Notes: generated from the sequence alone by a model not told the origin. Shown: positions 29,159 through 38,471, numbered from the stretch's first letter. The stretch: 64,000 nt of DNA from Stenotrophomonas sp. 57 (GCF_030291075.1 NZ_CP127407.1:3098001-3162000); one strand, 5' to 3'. A program made the numbers and translations.

Positions 29159-30865
29159 ATGCGCCGTTCCGTCTCCCTGTTGGCCGCCTGCGCCACCACC
29201 CTGCTGCTGGGCGCCTGCGCCAGCACCGCCCCCGCGTCCGCTCCGGCCGGCCTGAAGGTCGCCGTCGATCCCGTCGCCCACCCGGCCGGCGAGACGCCGC
29301 AGTGGTGGTACCGCAGCGGCGCCGCCCAGGCCGCCGCCAACGGCGCGATGTCCGGCAAGGCCAAGAACGTCATCCTGTTCCTCGGCGACGGCATGAGCCT
29401 GACCACGGTGGCCGCTTCGCGCATCTACGAAGGCCAGCAGAAGGGGGGCTCGGGCGAAGAGAACCTGCTGTCCTGGGAACGCTTCCCGGCCACGGCGTTC
29501 AGCAAGACCTACAACACCGATTCGCAGACGCCCGATTCTGCAGGCACCATGACCGCCATCACCACCGGCGTGAAGACCCACATGGGCGCGATCGGCGTCA
29601 GTGCCGGCAGCCGCACCGACTGCGCCGACAGCCTGTCCAAGGGCCTGTTGACCTGGCTGCAACTGGCCGACAGCGCCGGCCTGGCTACCGGCGTGGTCTC
29701 CACCGCGCGCTTGACCCATGCCACCCCGGCCGCCACCTATGCGCACTCGCCCGAGCGCAACTGGGAAAACGACACCGACCTGACCGAGGCCGCCAAGGCC
29801 GCCGGCTGCAAGGACATCGCCCAGCAGCTGCTGTCGACCTCTCGCTATGGCCGCGGCCCGCTGGTTGCCCTTGGCGGCGGCCGTGGTGAGTTCACCACCG
29901 TGGAAGAACGCGATCCGGAATACGACGACAAGGTCGGCCAGCGCCTGGATGGCCGCAGCCTGGTGCAGGAATGGCAGCAGGCCCATCCGCAGGGCGCCTA
30001 CGTGTGGAACAGCAAGCAGCTGGCAGCCGCCGCCAATGCGCCGGCCATCCTGGGCCTGTTCGAACCGGACCACATGCGCTACGAGTACGAGCGTCCGCAG
30101 GATCCGGGCGGCGAGCCGAGCCTGGCCGAACTGACCGCAGCGGCGATCAAGAACCTGTCCCAGCACCAGGAAGGCTACGTGCTGATGATCGAAGGTGCGC
30201 GCATCGACCATGCCAACCACAGCGGCAACGCCTATCGTGCGCTGACCGAAACCGTGGCCCTTTCCGACGCCGTGCGCGTGGCCAACGAGCTGACCTCGGC
30301 CGATGACACCCTGATCATCGTCACCGCCGACCACTCGCACACGCTGAACTTCGTCGGCTACCCGGCACGCGGCAACCCGATCCTGGGCAAGGTGAAGGAC
30401 AAGGGCGGCGAAGACGGCGCCGGCAAGCTGGATTACGCGCTGGACGGCACCGGCCAGCCGTACACCACGTTGAGCTACGCCAATGGCCCGGGCCATACCG
30501 GCAGCAGCAACCAGCAGCCGGCCGGCCCGAAGCGCTACCCGCACAATCCGAGCAGCTTCGAACCGGCCAACGGCCGCCCGAACCTGCGCGAGGTCGACAC
30601 CGAGCATCCGGACTACATGCAGGAAGCACTGGTGCCGATGAAGTCCGAATCGCACGGCGGCGAAGACGTCGGCATCTGGGCACGTGGCCCGGGCAGCAAG
30701 GCGATCCGCGGTACGCTGGAACAGAACGCGATCTACCACATGATCGTGCAGGCTACCCCGGCCTTGCGCGAGCGCCTGTGCCAGGCCGGCACCTGCGACG
30801 ACAAGGGCGTGCCGGTGCAGCTGCCGGTGCCGACCGCGTTCGAGCGCAAGGCCGAAGCCAAGTGA
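29159..30865 (+). CDS. Alkaline phosphatase (PhoA family), lipoprotein
   Basis: 568 residues, longer than the E. coli enzyme. The lipoprotein signal ends LLGAC (Cys20). Metal-site motif FLGDGMS (Asp77), nucleophile Ser127 in PDSAGT, EGARIDHANH and VTADHSHT metal ligands, and SESHGGEDVGIWARGP near the C-terminus are all present. It hydrolyses phosphomonoesters in the periplasm to supply phosphate. A CATAAT at 29117-29122 may be a -10 box, but no clear Pho box was recognised. Its stop overlaps the start of the WG-repeat gene (GTGA). Confidence 0.92.
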   Translation: MRRSVSLLAACATTLLLGACASTAPASAPAGLKVAVDPVAHPAGETPQWWYRSGAAQAAANGAMSGKAKNVILFLGDGMSLTTVAASRIYEGQQKGGSGEENLLSWERFPATAFSKTYNTDSQTPDSAGTMTAITTGVKTHMGAIGVSAGSRTDCADSLSKGLLTWLQLADSAGLATGVVSTARLTHATPAATYAHSPERNWENDTDLTEAAKAAGCKDIAQQLLSTSRYGRGPLVALGGGRGEFTTVEERDPEYDDKVGQRLDGRSLVQEWQQAHPQGAYVWNSKQLAAAANAPAILGLFEPDHMRYEYERPQDPGGEPSLAELTAAAIKNLSQHQEGYVLMIEGARIDHANHSGNAYRALTETVALSDAVRVANELTSADDTLIIVTADHSHTLNFVGYPARGNPILGKVKDKGGEDGAGKLDYALDGTGQPYTTLSYANGPGHTGSSNQQPAGPKRYPHNPSSFEPANGRPNLREVDTEHPDYMQEALVPMKSESHGGEDVGIWARGPGSKAIRGTLEQNAIYHMIVQATPALRERLCQAGTCDDKGVPVQLPVPTAFERKAEAK

Positions 30866-31407
30866 TCGAACGGCAGGCCTGCGCTGCCCCCGCCGGCGGC
30901 CGCCTCGCGCGGTCGCTGGCCCTGTTCGGCATGCTGGCCAGTGCCAACGCGCTGGCACAGGCACCGGCGTGCAAGCTGCTGACCGACGAGCATGGGTTAT
31001 GGCCGCTGCCCAACTGCGAAGTGGTCGACCACCGGCCGAAGATCCAGCCGGACACCCTGAAAGACCTGAACTTTGATGACCACGGCCTGGCCGTGGTGTA
31101 TGCCGACCAGGGTTTCCACTACGTCGACCGCAAGGGCCGCAGCCTGCCGGTACTGACCTGGGACAACGGCCCGGAGATACCGGAAGAAGGCCTGCTGCGC
31201 GGCCGCGTCGGCAATCGCGTGGGCTACTTCGATCTGGCATTCCGCCAGGTGGTGCCGGGCACCTTCGATTTCGCCTGGCCGTTCCGCGACGGCGTGGCCG
31301 AGGTCTGCAACGGCTGCCGTCGCGGCACGCCGGATGCCGATGGCCACTCGCCGATGGAAGGCGGAGAGTGGTTCCGGATCGACCGCGCGGGCCGTCGGGT
31401 GAAGTAG
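30862..31407 (+). CDS. Secreted WG-repeat protein
   Basis: 181 residues from GTG 30862, which overlaps the phosphatase TGA (GTGA), so translational coupling is likely. The signal peptide ends around ALA|QAP. WG-type beta repeats follow, such as VVYADQGFHYVDRKGR and GRVGNRVGYFDLAFRQVV. A CNGC pair near residue 150 could form a disulfide. WG repeats are presumed binding modules without known enzymatic role. The tight coupling to alkaline phosphatase suggests a shared periplasmic function, which is inference. Confidence 0.8.
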   Translation: MIERQACAAPAGGRLARSLALFGMLASANALAQAPACKLLTDEHGLWPLPNCEVVDHRPKIQPDTLKDLNFDDHGLAVVYADQGFHYVDRKGRSLPVLTWDNGPEIPEEGLLRGRVGNRVGYFDLAFRQVVPGTFDFAWPFRDGVAEVCNGCRRGTPDADGHSPMEGGEWFRIDRAGRRVK

Positions 31408-31414
31408 GGGTTTC

Positions 31415-31920
31415 GGCAGGGCTGCGCCCTGCACCCGCTACGAGCCAGAGCAACAGCAACAGCCAAAGCGGCTCTGGTTTTCTGTGAGTTGGGCGGGGCG
31501 GTGTGGGGGGGCAGGACACGCCGTAAACCCGTCCCTGGGGGCTCGATGGCGCCATCCATGGCGCCAACGGTCCTGCCCCCCACACCGCCCCACCCCTGAC
31601 AGATTTCCGGTGACGGCTGGACCATCCACGCTTTGCGTGGATCAGATCTGTGAGAGATCGAATTGAATCCGGGGTCAGATCCGTTTTCCGCAGGAAAACG
31701 GATCTGACCCCATCGGCATTTCCAACAGACTGCAGGAATCTGTCGAAGGCGGGGTGGGTCCGGTTGCGGGAGTGTCCGCGGCATGGATGCCGCGGCCAAG
31801 CCCCCAAGGACGGGTTTACGGCGTCTCCCGCAACCGGACCCACCCCGCCCACCTTCATGAAGCCAGCTTCTGCCGTTGCTGTTGCTCTGGCTCGTAGCGG
31901 GTGCAGGGCGCAGCCCTGCC
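31415..31920. repeat. Composite nested inverted repeat, about 506 bp
   Basis: The outer arms are 31415-31463 and 31872-31920: 49 bp, 48 of 49 complementary. Inside are module 1, arms 31495-31516 / 31571-31591 (one-base indel) around a double TGGCGCCA palindrome at 31546-31566, and a perfect 19-bp hairpin at 31671-31711. Module 2 has perfect 25-bp arms 31748-31772 / 31825-31849 around CCGCGGCAT-GG-ATGCCGCGG. Inner segments 31518-31543 and 31799-31824 are also inverted copies (25 of 26). An SMAG-like stem is at 31622-31643. No gene is encoded. It fills the whole WG-tilS gap. Confidence 0.9.
31671..31711. repeat. Perfect 19-bp inverted repeat with 3-nt loop
   Basis: The left arm begins GGGGTCAGATCCG and the right arm ends CGGATCTGACCCC; the arms are fully complementary around GCA. 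It sits at the centre of the composite repeat. It could extrude as a cruciform or act as a REP-type unit. Confidence 0.88.
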
Positions 31921-31935
31921 AGGCAAACCCCACCC

Positions 31936-31941
31936 TATACT
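31936..31941 (+). promoter_or_regulatory. Candidate -10 box (TATACT) of tilS
   Basis: TATACT ends 7 nt before GTG 31949. If used, transcription would start at or next to the start codon, giving a leaderless message. No -35 is seen; the position expected for it falls inside the right arm of the composite repeat. Confidence 0.4.
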
Positions 31942-31948
31942 TGCCGCC

Positions 31949-33235
31949 GTGACTGCCTTCCCCGCCCTCGTTCCGCTGGATGCGCCGCTGCTGGTGGGTT
32001 ACAGCGGCGGTGTCGACTCCACCGTACTGCTGCACTGGCTGTGGCGCTGCGCACAGGCCACCGGCACCCCGCTGCGTGCGGTGCACGTACACCACGGTCT
32101 GCAGCCCGCCGCCGACGACTGGGTGCGGCATTGCCAGCAGCAGTGCGCCGCGCTGGGCGTCGAGCTGGCCGTGCACCACGTCCAGGTCGACGACTCCACA
32201 GGCCTGGGCCTCGAAGGCGCGGCGCGCCAGGCACGGCGTGCGGCGTTCGCCACCGAGTTGCGCGAGGGGGAAACACTTGCGCTGGCACAGCACCAGGACG
32301 ATCAGGCCGAGACCTTCCTGCTGCGCGCGCTGCGCGGCTCCGGTGTCGATGGCCTTGCCGCGATGGCCGAACATGGTCGGCTCGGTACGCATCGCCTGTG
32401 GCGTCCTTTGCTGCACGCACCGCGCAGCACGCTGCTCGACTATGCCCGGCAACACGCGCTGCACTGGATCGAGGATCCCAGCAACGCCGAAGACCACGCC
32501 GATCGCAACTTCCTGCGCCTGCAGGTGCTGCCACTGTTGCGCCAGCGCTGGCCGCACGCCGCCGCCGCGCTGGCCGGCAGCGCCCTGCATTGCCGGCAGA
32601 CCCGCGAACTGCTGGATGAGGAAGACGCCGAACTGATCGCGCACCTGGAAGTGGCACCGCGCGTGCTGTCGCTGCAGTTGCTGCGCCAGGTATCATCGGC
32701 TCGCGTGGCACGCGTGCTGCGCACCTGGGTGATCGGCCATGGCGCAGCACCGCTGCCGGCCACAGTGCTGCAACAGGCACTGGATGAACTGCTGCCGGCC
32801 GGCAACGATCGCCAGGCACGGGTACGCTGGCACGATCACGTGATCCAGCAATGGCGTGACCACGCCTATCTGCTGCCTGCGCAACTTCCCAGCCTGCCGA
32901 GCGACTGGCAGACCGAGTGGGATGGGCAGGTACCACTCGCACTGCCCGATGGCGGCCAACTTCGGCTGCAGGGCGCGACCGCTTTCGAACAGCCACTGCA
33001 GGTCCGTGCACGCGTGGGCGGCGAGCGCATCCTGCTGCCCGGCCGCCAGCATTCGCACGCGCTGAAGGACTGCCTGCAGCGCGAACATCTCGCGCCGTGG
33101 CGACGCATGCAGCTGCCGTTGATCTTCGATGGTCCGCAGTTGCTGGCCGCCGCCGACGTGGTCATCGCCGCGCCCCTGCAGGCCTGGTTGCAGGCGAATG
33201 AGGCACAGCTGCAGTGGCATCCCGGCGGCTGGTGA
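31949..33235 (+). CDS. tilS: tRNA(Ile)-lysidine synthase
   Basis: 428 residues. The N-type ATP pyrophosphatase P-loop SGGVDS is at residues 19-24. HHGLQ, GHxxDD-like ALAQHQDDQAETFLLRALRGSG and the TilS signature WIEDPSNAEDHADRNFLRLQVLPLL follow, with the TilS substrate and C-terminal domains. It converts cytidine 34 of tRNA-Ile(CAU) to lysidine and is essential. GTG 31949 is chosen because a longer reading would begin inside the neighbouring inverted-repeat arm. xseB and ispA follow on the same strand. Confidence 0.92.
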   Translation: MTAFPALVPLDAPLLVGYSGGVDSTVLLHWLWRCAQATGTPLRAVHVHHGLQPAADDWVRHCQQQCAALGVELAVHHVQVDDSTGLGLEGAARQARRAAFATELREGETLALAQHQDDQAETFLLRALRGSGVDGLAAMAEHGRLGTHRLWRPLLHAPRSTLLDYARQHALHWIEDPSNAEDHADRNFLRLQVLPLLRQRWPHAAAALAGSALHCRQTRELLDEEDAELIAHLEVAPRVLSLQLLRQVSSARVARVLRTWVIGHGAAPLPATVLQQALDELLPAGNDRQARVRWHDHVIQQWRDHAYLLPAQLPSLPSDWQTEWDGQVPLALPDGGQLRLQGATAFEQPLQVRARVGGERILLPGRQHSHALKDCLQREHLAPWRRMQLPLIFDGPQLLAAADVVIAAPLQAWLQANEAQLQWHPGGW

Positions 33236-33271
33236 ATTGACCCCCGCGCGCGGCCCGTCCACACTTGCCGC

Positions 33272-33532
33272 ATGGCCAAGAAGTCCCCCGAAAACGCCTC
33301 CCCGGTCGCCCAGTTCGAGCAGTCGCTCGAATCGCTGGAGCAGCTGGTGGAGCAGATGGAAACCGGCGAGCTGAGCTTGGAAGCATCACTCAGCGCTTAC
33401 GAACGTGGCGTCGGTCTGTACCGGCAGTGCCAGCAGGCACTGGAGCAGGCCGAACTGCGCGTGCGCCTGCTCAGCGATCCCGCCCAGCCGGAAACTGCCG
33501 AGCCCTTCGATCCGCCCAGCCATGACGGCTGA
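33272..33532 (+). CDS. xseB: Exodeoxyribonuclease VII small subunit
   Basis: 86 residues, a typical length. It carries the XseB helical hairpin [26 protein letters not shown] and [20 protein letters not shown]. It binds the large subunit XseA (not in this window) to form the single-strand exonuclease. It overlaps the ispA start by 11 nt. Confidence 0.94.
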   Translation: MAKKSPENASPVAQFEQSLESLEQLVEQMETGELSLEASLSAYERGVGLYRQCQQALEQAELRVRLLSDPAQPETAEPFDPPSHDG

Positions 33533-34400
33533 GGCGCTGTTCGCGCGCTGGCGCGACCGTATCGAAAGCCAGCTCGACGCTGCCCTGCCCTCGCCTGCTG
33601 ACCCTCCCCAGGGCCTGCACCAGGCCATGCGCTATTCGGTGCTGGGCGGTGGCAAGCGCATGCGCCCGCTGCTGGTGTACGCCAGCGGACACCTGTTCGG
33701 CGCGCAGGCGGAACACCTGGATGCGGCGGCGATGGCCGTCGAGCTGATCCACGCCTATTCGCTGGTGCATGACGACCTGCCGGCGATGGACGACGATGCC
33801 CTGCGCCGCGGCAAGCCGACCACCCACATCGCCTTCGACGAAGCCACCGCGATCCTCGCCGGCGACGCCCTGCAGACCCGCGCCTTCGGCCTGCTGGCCG
33901 ATGCACCGCTGCCGGCCACCCTGCGCGTGGCCTGCCTGCAGACCCTGGCCCATGCCTCCGGTGCCGCCGGCATGTGTGGCGGCCAGGCGCTGGACATCGA
34001 TGCCACTGGCCAGCAGCAGACGCTGGCGGCACTCACCCGCATGCATGCGCTGAAGACCGGTGCACTGATCCGTGCGGCGGTGCGCATGGGCGCGCTGTGC
34101 GGCCAGGCCCACGAGCCACAGCTGGCCCAGCTGGACAGCTTCGCCGATGCGCTCGGCCTGGCGTTCCAGGTACGCGACGACATCCTGGATGTCGAGGCCA
34201 GTTCCGAACAACTGGGCAAGACCGCCGGCAAGGACCAGGCGCAGGACAAGAGCACCTTCCCCGCCCTGCTCGGCATGGACGGTGCGAAGGCACAGCTGCA
34301 TGAGCTCGCTGCGCGCATGCAGTCCCTCCTGGCCGGCTACGGCGAAGAGGCCGATGCGCTGCGTGCGCTGGCCACGCTGGCGGTGGAACGCGATCACTGA
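33522..34400 (+). CDS. ispA: Farnesyl diphosphate synthase (short-chain prenyl transferase)
   Basis: 292 residues. It has [10 protein letters not shown], the first Asp-rich motif DDLPAMD (residues 84-90) and the second in VRDDILD. It condenses IPP with DMAPP and GPP to farnesyl diphosphate in isoprenoid synthesis. The ATG lies inside the end of xseB, an arrangement common in proteobacteria, so the two are translationally linked. Confidence 0.94.
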   Translation: MTAEALFARWRDRIESQLDAALPSPADPPQGLHQAMRYSVLGGGKRMRPLLVYASGHLFGAQAEHLDAAAMAVELIHAYSLVHDDLPAMDDDALRRGKPTTHIAFDEATAILAGDALQTRAFGLLADAPLPATLRVACLQTLAHASGAAGMCGGQALDIDATGQQQTLAALTRMHALKTGALIRAAVRMGALCGQAHEPQLAQLDSFADALGLAFQVRDDILDVEASSEQLGKTAGKDQAQDKSTFPALLGMDGAKAQLHELAARMQSLLAGYGEEADALRALATLAVERDH

Positions 34401-34453
34401 TCGCTGGCGCGAGGCGCGCTCACCGGGCATGGCCCGGCGTTACCGCGCAACGG

Positions 34454-34480
34454 AAAACGCCCGGCAGTGCCGGGCGTTTT
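34454..34480. terminator. Bidirectional Rho-independent terminator
   Basis: AAAACGCCCGGC / GCCGGGCGTTTT, a 12-bp stem with AGT loop. A-tract on one side and T-tract on the other allow it to end both ispA (plus) and the DUF4870 gene (minus). Confidence 0.93.
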
Positions 34481-34501
34481 CGTATCCGCGTGCGGACGCT
34501 C

Positions 34502-34873
34502 TTACTTGACCAGGCGCAGCGCGAACGGGTAGCGGTAGGCTTCGCCGTTGTTGGCCTTCACTGCTGCAATGATGCAGAACACCAGGTTGAGCAGGCCGAC
34601 GATCGGGGCCAGGATGCCGCCGATGATCACGATGGCCAGCACGATGCAGATCAGCATCGCGATGGTGATGGTGATCTGGAAGTTCAGCGCTTCCTTGGCC
34701 TGGTCGGTCACGAAGGACTTGCTGGCATCGTCCTTGTTGATCAGCCAGATGATCAGCGGGCCGATGAACCAGGTGAAGATGCCCAGCAGGTGCGCAGCCA
34801 GGGCCATGGTGCGCTGGTCGGCCGGTGCGTTGGTGGTGGCCGGCGGCGGCGGGACGTTATCGAATTCACTCAC
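34502..34873 (-). CDS. DUF4870 small membrane protein
   Basis: 123 residues. A soluble Pro-rich N-terminus (VSEFDNVPPPP) is followed by ADQRTMALAAHLLGIFTWFIGPLIIWLI and two further hydrophobic segments (about 65-110). The start is GTG 34873, placed 7 nt after a perfect AAAAGGAG Shine-Dalgarno; an upstream ATG would ignore it. The function of DUF4870 proteins is unknown. It is convergent with ispA. Confidence 0.88.
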   Translation of the reverse strand: MSEFDNVPPPPATTNAPADQRTMALAAHLLGIFTWFIGPLIIWLINKDDASKSFVTDQAKEALNFQITITIAMLICIVLAIVIIGGILAPIVGLLNLVFCIIAAVKANNGEAYRYPFALRLVK

Positions 34874-34960
34874 GACAAAACTCCTTTTCATTGGGTGGTC
34901 TTGACCCACCAGCGCAAGGCTGGCTGCGTCAGGCGGGCATAGCTTACGCCATCAATGCCA

Positions 34961-36328
34961 TCAATCATTACCCGCGATGGTCATCCGCCCCAGCAGGATC
35001 GAGCCGGTCCGGATGTGCGAGCGCGGGTCAACGTCGCTGCCGACCGCCTCGATGCTGCTGAACATCTCGCGCAGGTTGCCGGCGATGGTGATGCCGTCCA
35101 CCGGGTACTGGATCTCGCCGTTCTCGACACGGAAGCCGCCGGCGCCGCGCGAATAGTCGCCGGTCACCCCGTTCACGCCCTGCCCCATCAACTCGGTCAC
35201 CAGCAGGCCATCGCCCATCTGCCGCGCGATCTCCTGCCGGGAGCCTGCGTTGGCGGCCAGTTGCAGGTTGTGCACGCCACCGGCATTGGCGGTGGTCTGC
35301 AGGCCCAGCTTGCGTGCCGAATAGCTGCCCAGCACGTAGCGCTGCAGTACGCCGTCACGGACCAGCGCCGAGGCACGGGTCGCCACGCCATCACCGTCGA
35401 ACGCCGCCGAGCGCAGGCCACGGCGCAGGTGCGGCAGCTCGTCGATCTGCATCCATTCCGGGAACAGGCGCTGGCCAACGCTGTCCAGCAGGAAGCTGGC
35501 CTGGCGGTACAGGGCACCGCCGGACACCGCCGACAGCAGGTGACCAACCAGGCTGCGTGCCACTTCCGGGGCGAACAGCACCGGCATGCTGCCGGTGGCC
35601 ATCGAGCGGGGCTGCAGGCGGGCGACAGTGCGCTCGGCGGCACGGCGACCGACAAGGCCGACATCCTCCAGGTCCTCGCGAGCCAGCGCGCTGGTGTACC
35701 AGCCGTCACGCTGCATGCCATCGCCCTGCCCGGCGATCAGCGCACAACCGACCGAGTGGTGGGTGCCGCGCTCACGGCCGATGAAGCCATGCGAATTGGC
35801 ATAGACCGACAGGCTCTGCATGCTCGACACCGAGGCACCGTCGGAATTGCGGATCTGCGCATCGGCCTCACGGCCTGCGGTCTCGCAGGCCAGGGCCAGG
35901 TCCACCGCCTCGTCGGCCTGCAGCGACCACGGGTGCCAGCCGTCCAGGTCCGGGAAGTGGGTGGCCATCAGGCCGGCCTCGGCCAGGCCGGCGGCCGGAT
36001 CGTCTTCGGTATGGCGGGCGATCGCGCAGGCCTGCTCGACGGTGGCTGCGAGGCTGCCCTCGTTCAGGTCACCAGTACTGGCACTGCCTTTGCGCTGGCC
36101 GAAATAGACGGTGACAGCGATCCCGCGGTCGCGGGTGGACTGCACGGTCTCGACCTCGCCAAGGCGGACATTGACCTCCAGCCCACGGTCCTCGCTGCAG
36201 CTGACCTCGGCCTGGCTGGCGCCCAGCGCGCGGGCGCGGTCGAGCAGCTGCTGGGAGAGGTCGGCCAGCCGTTCCAGCCGGGCCGGGCTGTCGTCGCCAA
36301 CGGCGGCTTCAGGGGCGATCACGTTCAA
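34961..36328 (-). CDS. pmbA: Metalloprotease PmbA/TldE
   Basis: 455 residues. It is the TldE partner of TldD; the TldD/TldE complex degrades or matures peptides (microcin B17, CcdA in E. coli). Family features include the N-terminal LGASQAEVSCSEDRGLEVNVRLGEVET, the mid-protein RSLVGHLLSAVSGGALYRQ, and C-terminal GVNGVTGDYSRGAGGFRVENGEI...GSILLGRM. It lacks the HExxxH zinc motif, as expected for TldE. The start is TTG 36328, 7 nt after AGGA; GTG 36322 is an alternative. tldD lies beyond yjgA on the same strand. Confidence 0.93.
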   Translation of the reverse strand: MNVIAPEAAVGDDSPARLERLADLSQQLLDRARALGASQAEVSCSEDRGLEVNVRLGEVETVQSTRDRGIAVTVYFGQRKGSASTGDLNEGSLAATVEQACAIARHTEDDPAAGLAEAGLMATHFPDLDGWHPWSLQADEAVDLALACETAGREADAQIRNSDGASVSSMQSLSVYANSHGFIGRERGTHHSVGCALIAGQGDGMQRDGWYTSALAREDLEDVGLVGRRAAERTVARLQPRSMATGSMPVLFAPEVARSLVGHLLSAVSGGALYRQASFLLDSVGQRLFPEWMQIDELPHLRRGLRSAAFDGDGVATRASALVRDGVLQRYVLGSYSARKLGLQTTANAGGVHNLQLAANAGSRQEIARQMGDGLLVTELMGQGVNGVTGDYSRGAGGFRVENGEIQYPVDGITIAGNLREMFSSIEAVGSDVDPRSHIRTGSILLGRMTIAGND

Positions 36329-36350
36329 TGCTTTATCCTGTACAGGTTGG

Positions 36351-36379
36351 GCCCGGCATCACGCCGGGCGACTTTTTTT
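36351..36379 (+). promoter_or_regulatory. Terminator-like hairpin in yjgA leader
   Basis: GCCCGGC / GCCGGGC stem with a 5-nt loop, then GAC and seven T residues, ending 17 nt before the yjgA ATG. TATCCT at 36334-36339 may be the -10 box just upstream. Both flanking genes point away from this spot, so it is not the end of either; it could be a leader attenuator or stop antisense transcription out of pmbA. Confidence 0.55.
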
Positions 36380-36396
36380 GAGATCAGGTAGGGACG

Positions 36397-36984
36397 ATGC
36401 GCGGACGCGACGAAGAAACCGGTGAATTCCACGACAAGAGCCGCAGCCAGAACCGGCGCGACGCGCTCGACGTCCTGGCCCTGGGCGAGAAGCTGGTGTC
36501 GTTGACCCCGGCCCAGCTGGCGCGCCTGCCGATCCCGGAAGACCTGCTGCCGCACATCGCCGAGTGCAAGCGCATCACCGCCCACATCGCGCACAAGCGC
36601 CAGCTGGCATTCCTGGCCAAGCACATGCGTCGCGAGGAGGACGCCACGCTGGATGCGATCCGCGATGCGCTGGATGCCAACAGCGAAACCGGCCGCCGCG
36701 AAGTGGCGATGATGCACCGCGTGGAAGACTGGCGCGAACGCCTGCTGGCCGAAGGTGACAAGGCGCTGGCCGCCCTGCTGGACGACTACCCGCAGGCCGA
36801 CCGGCAGCAGCTGCGCACGCTGGTGCGCAACGCGCAGGCCGAGAAGGCGAAGAACAAGCCGCCGCGTGCCTACCGCGAGATCTACCAGGTGCTGCGCGCG
36901 CTGATGCTGCCGGCGGCGCTGGGCCTGAAGGCCAGCGGCGAAGACGCTGGCCACGTCGAGACCGACGAGGCCGACGAGGGCTGA
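36397..36984 (+). CDS. yjgA: Ribosome biogenesis factor YjgA (DarP)
   Basis: 195 residues, charged and helical. It has the YjgA family start ([23 protein letters not shown]), [12 protein letters not shown] and the C-terminal [30 protein letters not shown]. It associates with late 50S assembly intermediates. The RBS is AGGTAGGGA (36386-36394). It is inserted between pmbA and tldD on the opposite strand, a conserved arrangement in gamma-proteobacteria. Confidence 0.93.
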   Translation: MRGRDEETGEFHDKSRSQNRRDALDVLALGEKLVSLTPAQLARLPIPEDLLPHIAECKRITAHIAHKRQLAFLAKHMRREEDATLDAIRDALDANSETGRREVAMMHRVEDWRERLLAEGDKALAALLDDYPQADRQQLRTLVRNAQAEKAKNKPPRAYREIYQVLRALMLPAALGLKASGEDAGHVETDEADEG

Positions 36985-37025
36985 GTCCGCGCCGGTCGGG
37001 GTGGTGGCGCTGGCCATCGCCCGGC

Positions 37026-38471
37026 TCAGGCCTGGGTACCGCCGACGGTGATGCCCTCGATCAACAGCGAGGGCTGGCCGACACCCACGGGCACGCTCTG
37101 CCCGTCCTTGCCGCAGATGCCCACGCCCTCGTCCAGGGCCAGGTCGTTGCCGACCATGCGCACCTTCTGCATGGTTTCCGGACCGTTGCCGATCAGGGTC
37201 GCGCCCTTCACCGGCGTGGTGATGCGGCCATCCTCGATCAGGTACGCCTCGGTGGCCGAGAACACGTACTTGCCGCTGGTGATGTCGACCTGGCCGCCAC
37301 CGAAGTTGACCGCGTACAGGCCCTTCTTCACCGAACGGATCATCTCCTGCGGGTCGTGCTGGCCCGCACGCATGTAGGTGTTGGTCATGCGCGGCATGGT
37401 CATGTGCGCGAACGATTCGCGGCGGCCGTTGCCGGTCGGCGCTACGCCCATCAGGCGCGCGTTGAGGCTGTCCTGCATGTAGCCGACCAGGATGCCGTCC
37501 TCGATCAGCGTGGTGCACTGGCTGGGATGACCCTCGTCGTCGATGTTCAACGAGCCACGGCGTCCGTCCAGCGTGCCGTCGTCGACGATCGTCACGCCCG
37601 GGGCGGCAACGCGCTCGCCGATCCGGCCCGCGTAGACGCTGGTGCCCTTGCGGTTGAAGTCGCCTTCCAGGCCATGGCCGACCGCTTCATGCAGCAGCAC
37701 GCCGGGCCAGCCCGGGCCCAGTACCACCGGCATCACGCCGGCCGGTGCCGGTACCGCTTCAAGATTCACCAGCGCCTGGCGCAGCGCCTCACGGGCAAAG
37801 GCTTCCGGGCGGCCATCGGCGAACAGCGCCTCGTAGCCATAGCGGCCACCGCCACCGGCATAGCCGGACTCGCGACGGCCGTTGTGCTCGACGATCACCT
37901 GCACGTTCAGGCGAACCAACGGGCGCACGTCGGCGCCCAGCACACCGTCGCTGCGGGCGATCAGCACCGTGTCAACGCCACCGGACAGGCTCACCATCAC
38001 CTGCTTCACGCGCGGGTCGGCGGCACGCAGATAGCCGTCCAGGCGCTTGAGCACCTCGACCTTGGCCTCGTTGCCGATGCCGTCGATCGGGTCCAGCGCC
38101 GGATACAGCGCGCGCGCATTGCCCCGCAGCAGCGAACGCCCGGTCTGGGCGCCACCTTCGCGCGAGATCGCACGCGCCGACTGCGCCGCAGCCAGCAGCG
38201 CGTCGGCATGGATGTCATCGGAGTAGGCGAAGCCGGTCTTCTCACCGGAAATCGCGCGCACACCCACGCCCTGCTCGATGGAATGGGCACCGTCCTTGAC
38301 GATGCCATCCTCCACGCTCCAGCTCTCGCGGCGGGCGTGCTGGAAGTAGAGGTCACCAAAGTCCACACCGGGGCCGAGCAACTGCCCGAAGGTGCGCTCC
38401 AGGCCAGCGGTATCCAGGCCACCAGGGCGCAGCAGGCGGTCTTGGGCAAGCGTCAGGGCGATATCAGTCAT
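37026..38471 (-). CDS. tldD: Metalloprotease TldD
   Basis: 481 residues. The zinc motif HEAVGH is at His261-Glu262-His266 ([20 protein letters not shown]), with the conserved C-terminal [21 protein letters not shown]. It forms the catalytic half of the TldD/TldE peptidase with PmbA. It lies 59 nt after yhdP on the same strand and is probably in one transcription unit with it. Confidence 0.95.
   Translation of the reverse strand: MTDIALTLAQDRLLRPGGLDTAGLERTFGQLLGPGVDFGDLYFQHARRESWSVEDGIVKDGAHSIEQGVGVRAISGEKTGFAYSDDIHADALLAAAQSARAISREGGAQTGRSLLRGNARALYPALDPIDGIGNEAKVEVLKRLDGYLRAADPRVKQVMVSLSGGVDTVLIARSDGVLGADVRPLVRLNVQVIVEHNGRRESGYAGGGGRYGYEALFADGRPEAFAREALRQALVNLEAVPAPAGVMPVVLGPGWPGVLLHEAVGHGLEGDFNRKGTSVYAGRIGERVAAPGVTIVDDGTLDGRRGSLNIDDEGHPSQCTTLIEDGILVGYMQDSLNARLMGVAPTGNGRRESFAHMTMPRMTNTYMRAGQHDPQEMIRSVKKGLYAVNFGGGQVDITSGKYVFSATEAYLIEDGRITTPVKGATLIGNGPETMQKVRMVGNDLALDEGVGICGKDGQSVPVGVGQPSLLIEGITVGGTQA

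Noticed and set aside
31415..31920. Insertion sequence at the composite repeat
   Set aside because: There is no transposase frame and no visible target duplication. It is kept as a repeat and possible non-autonomous element only.
29006..32644. Long minus-strand frame before the symporter gene
   Set aside because: It runs antisense through the phosphatase, WG and tilS genes and across the composite repeat. Real coding begins at ATG 29005.
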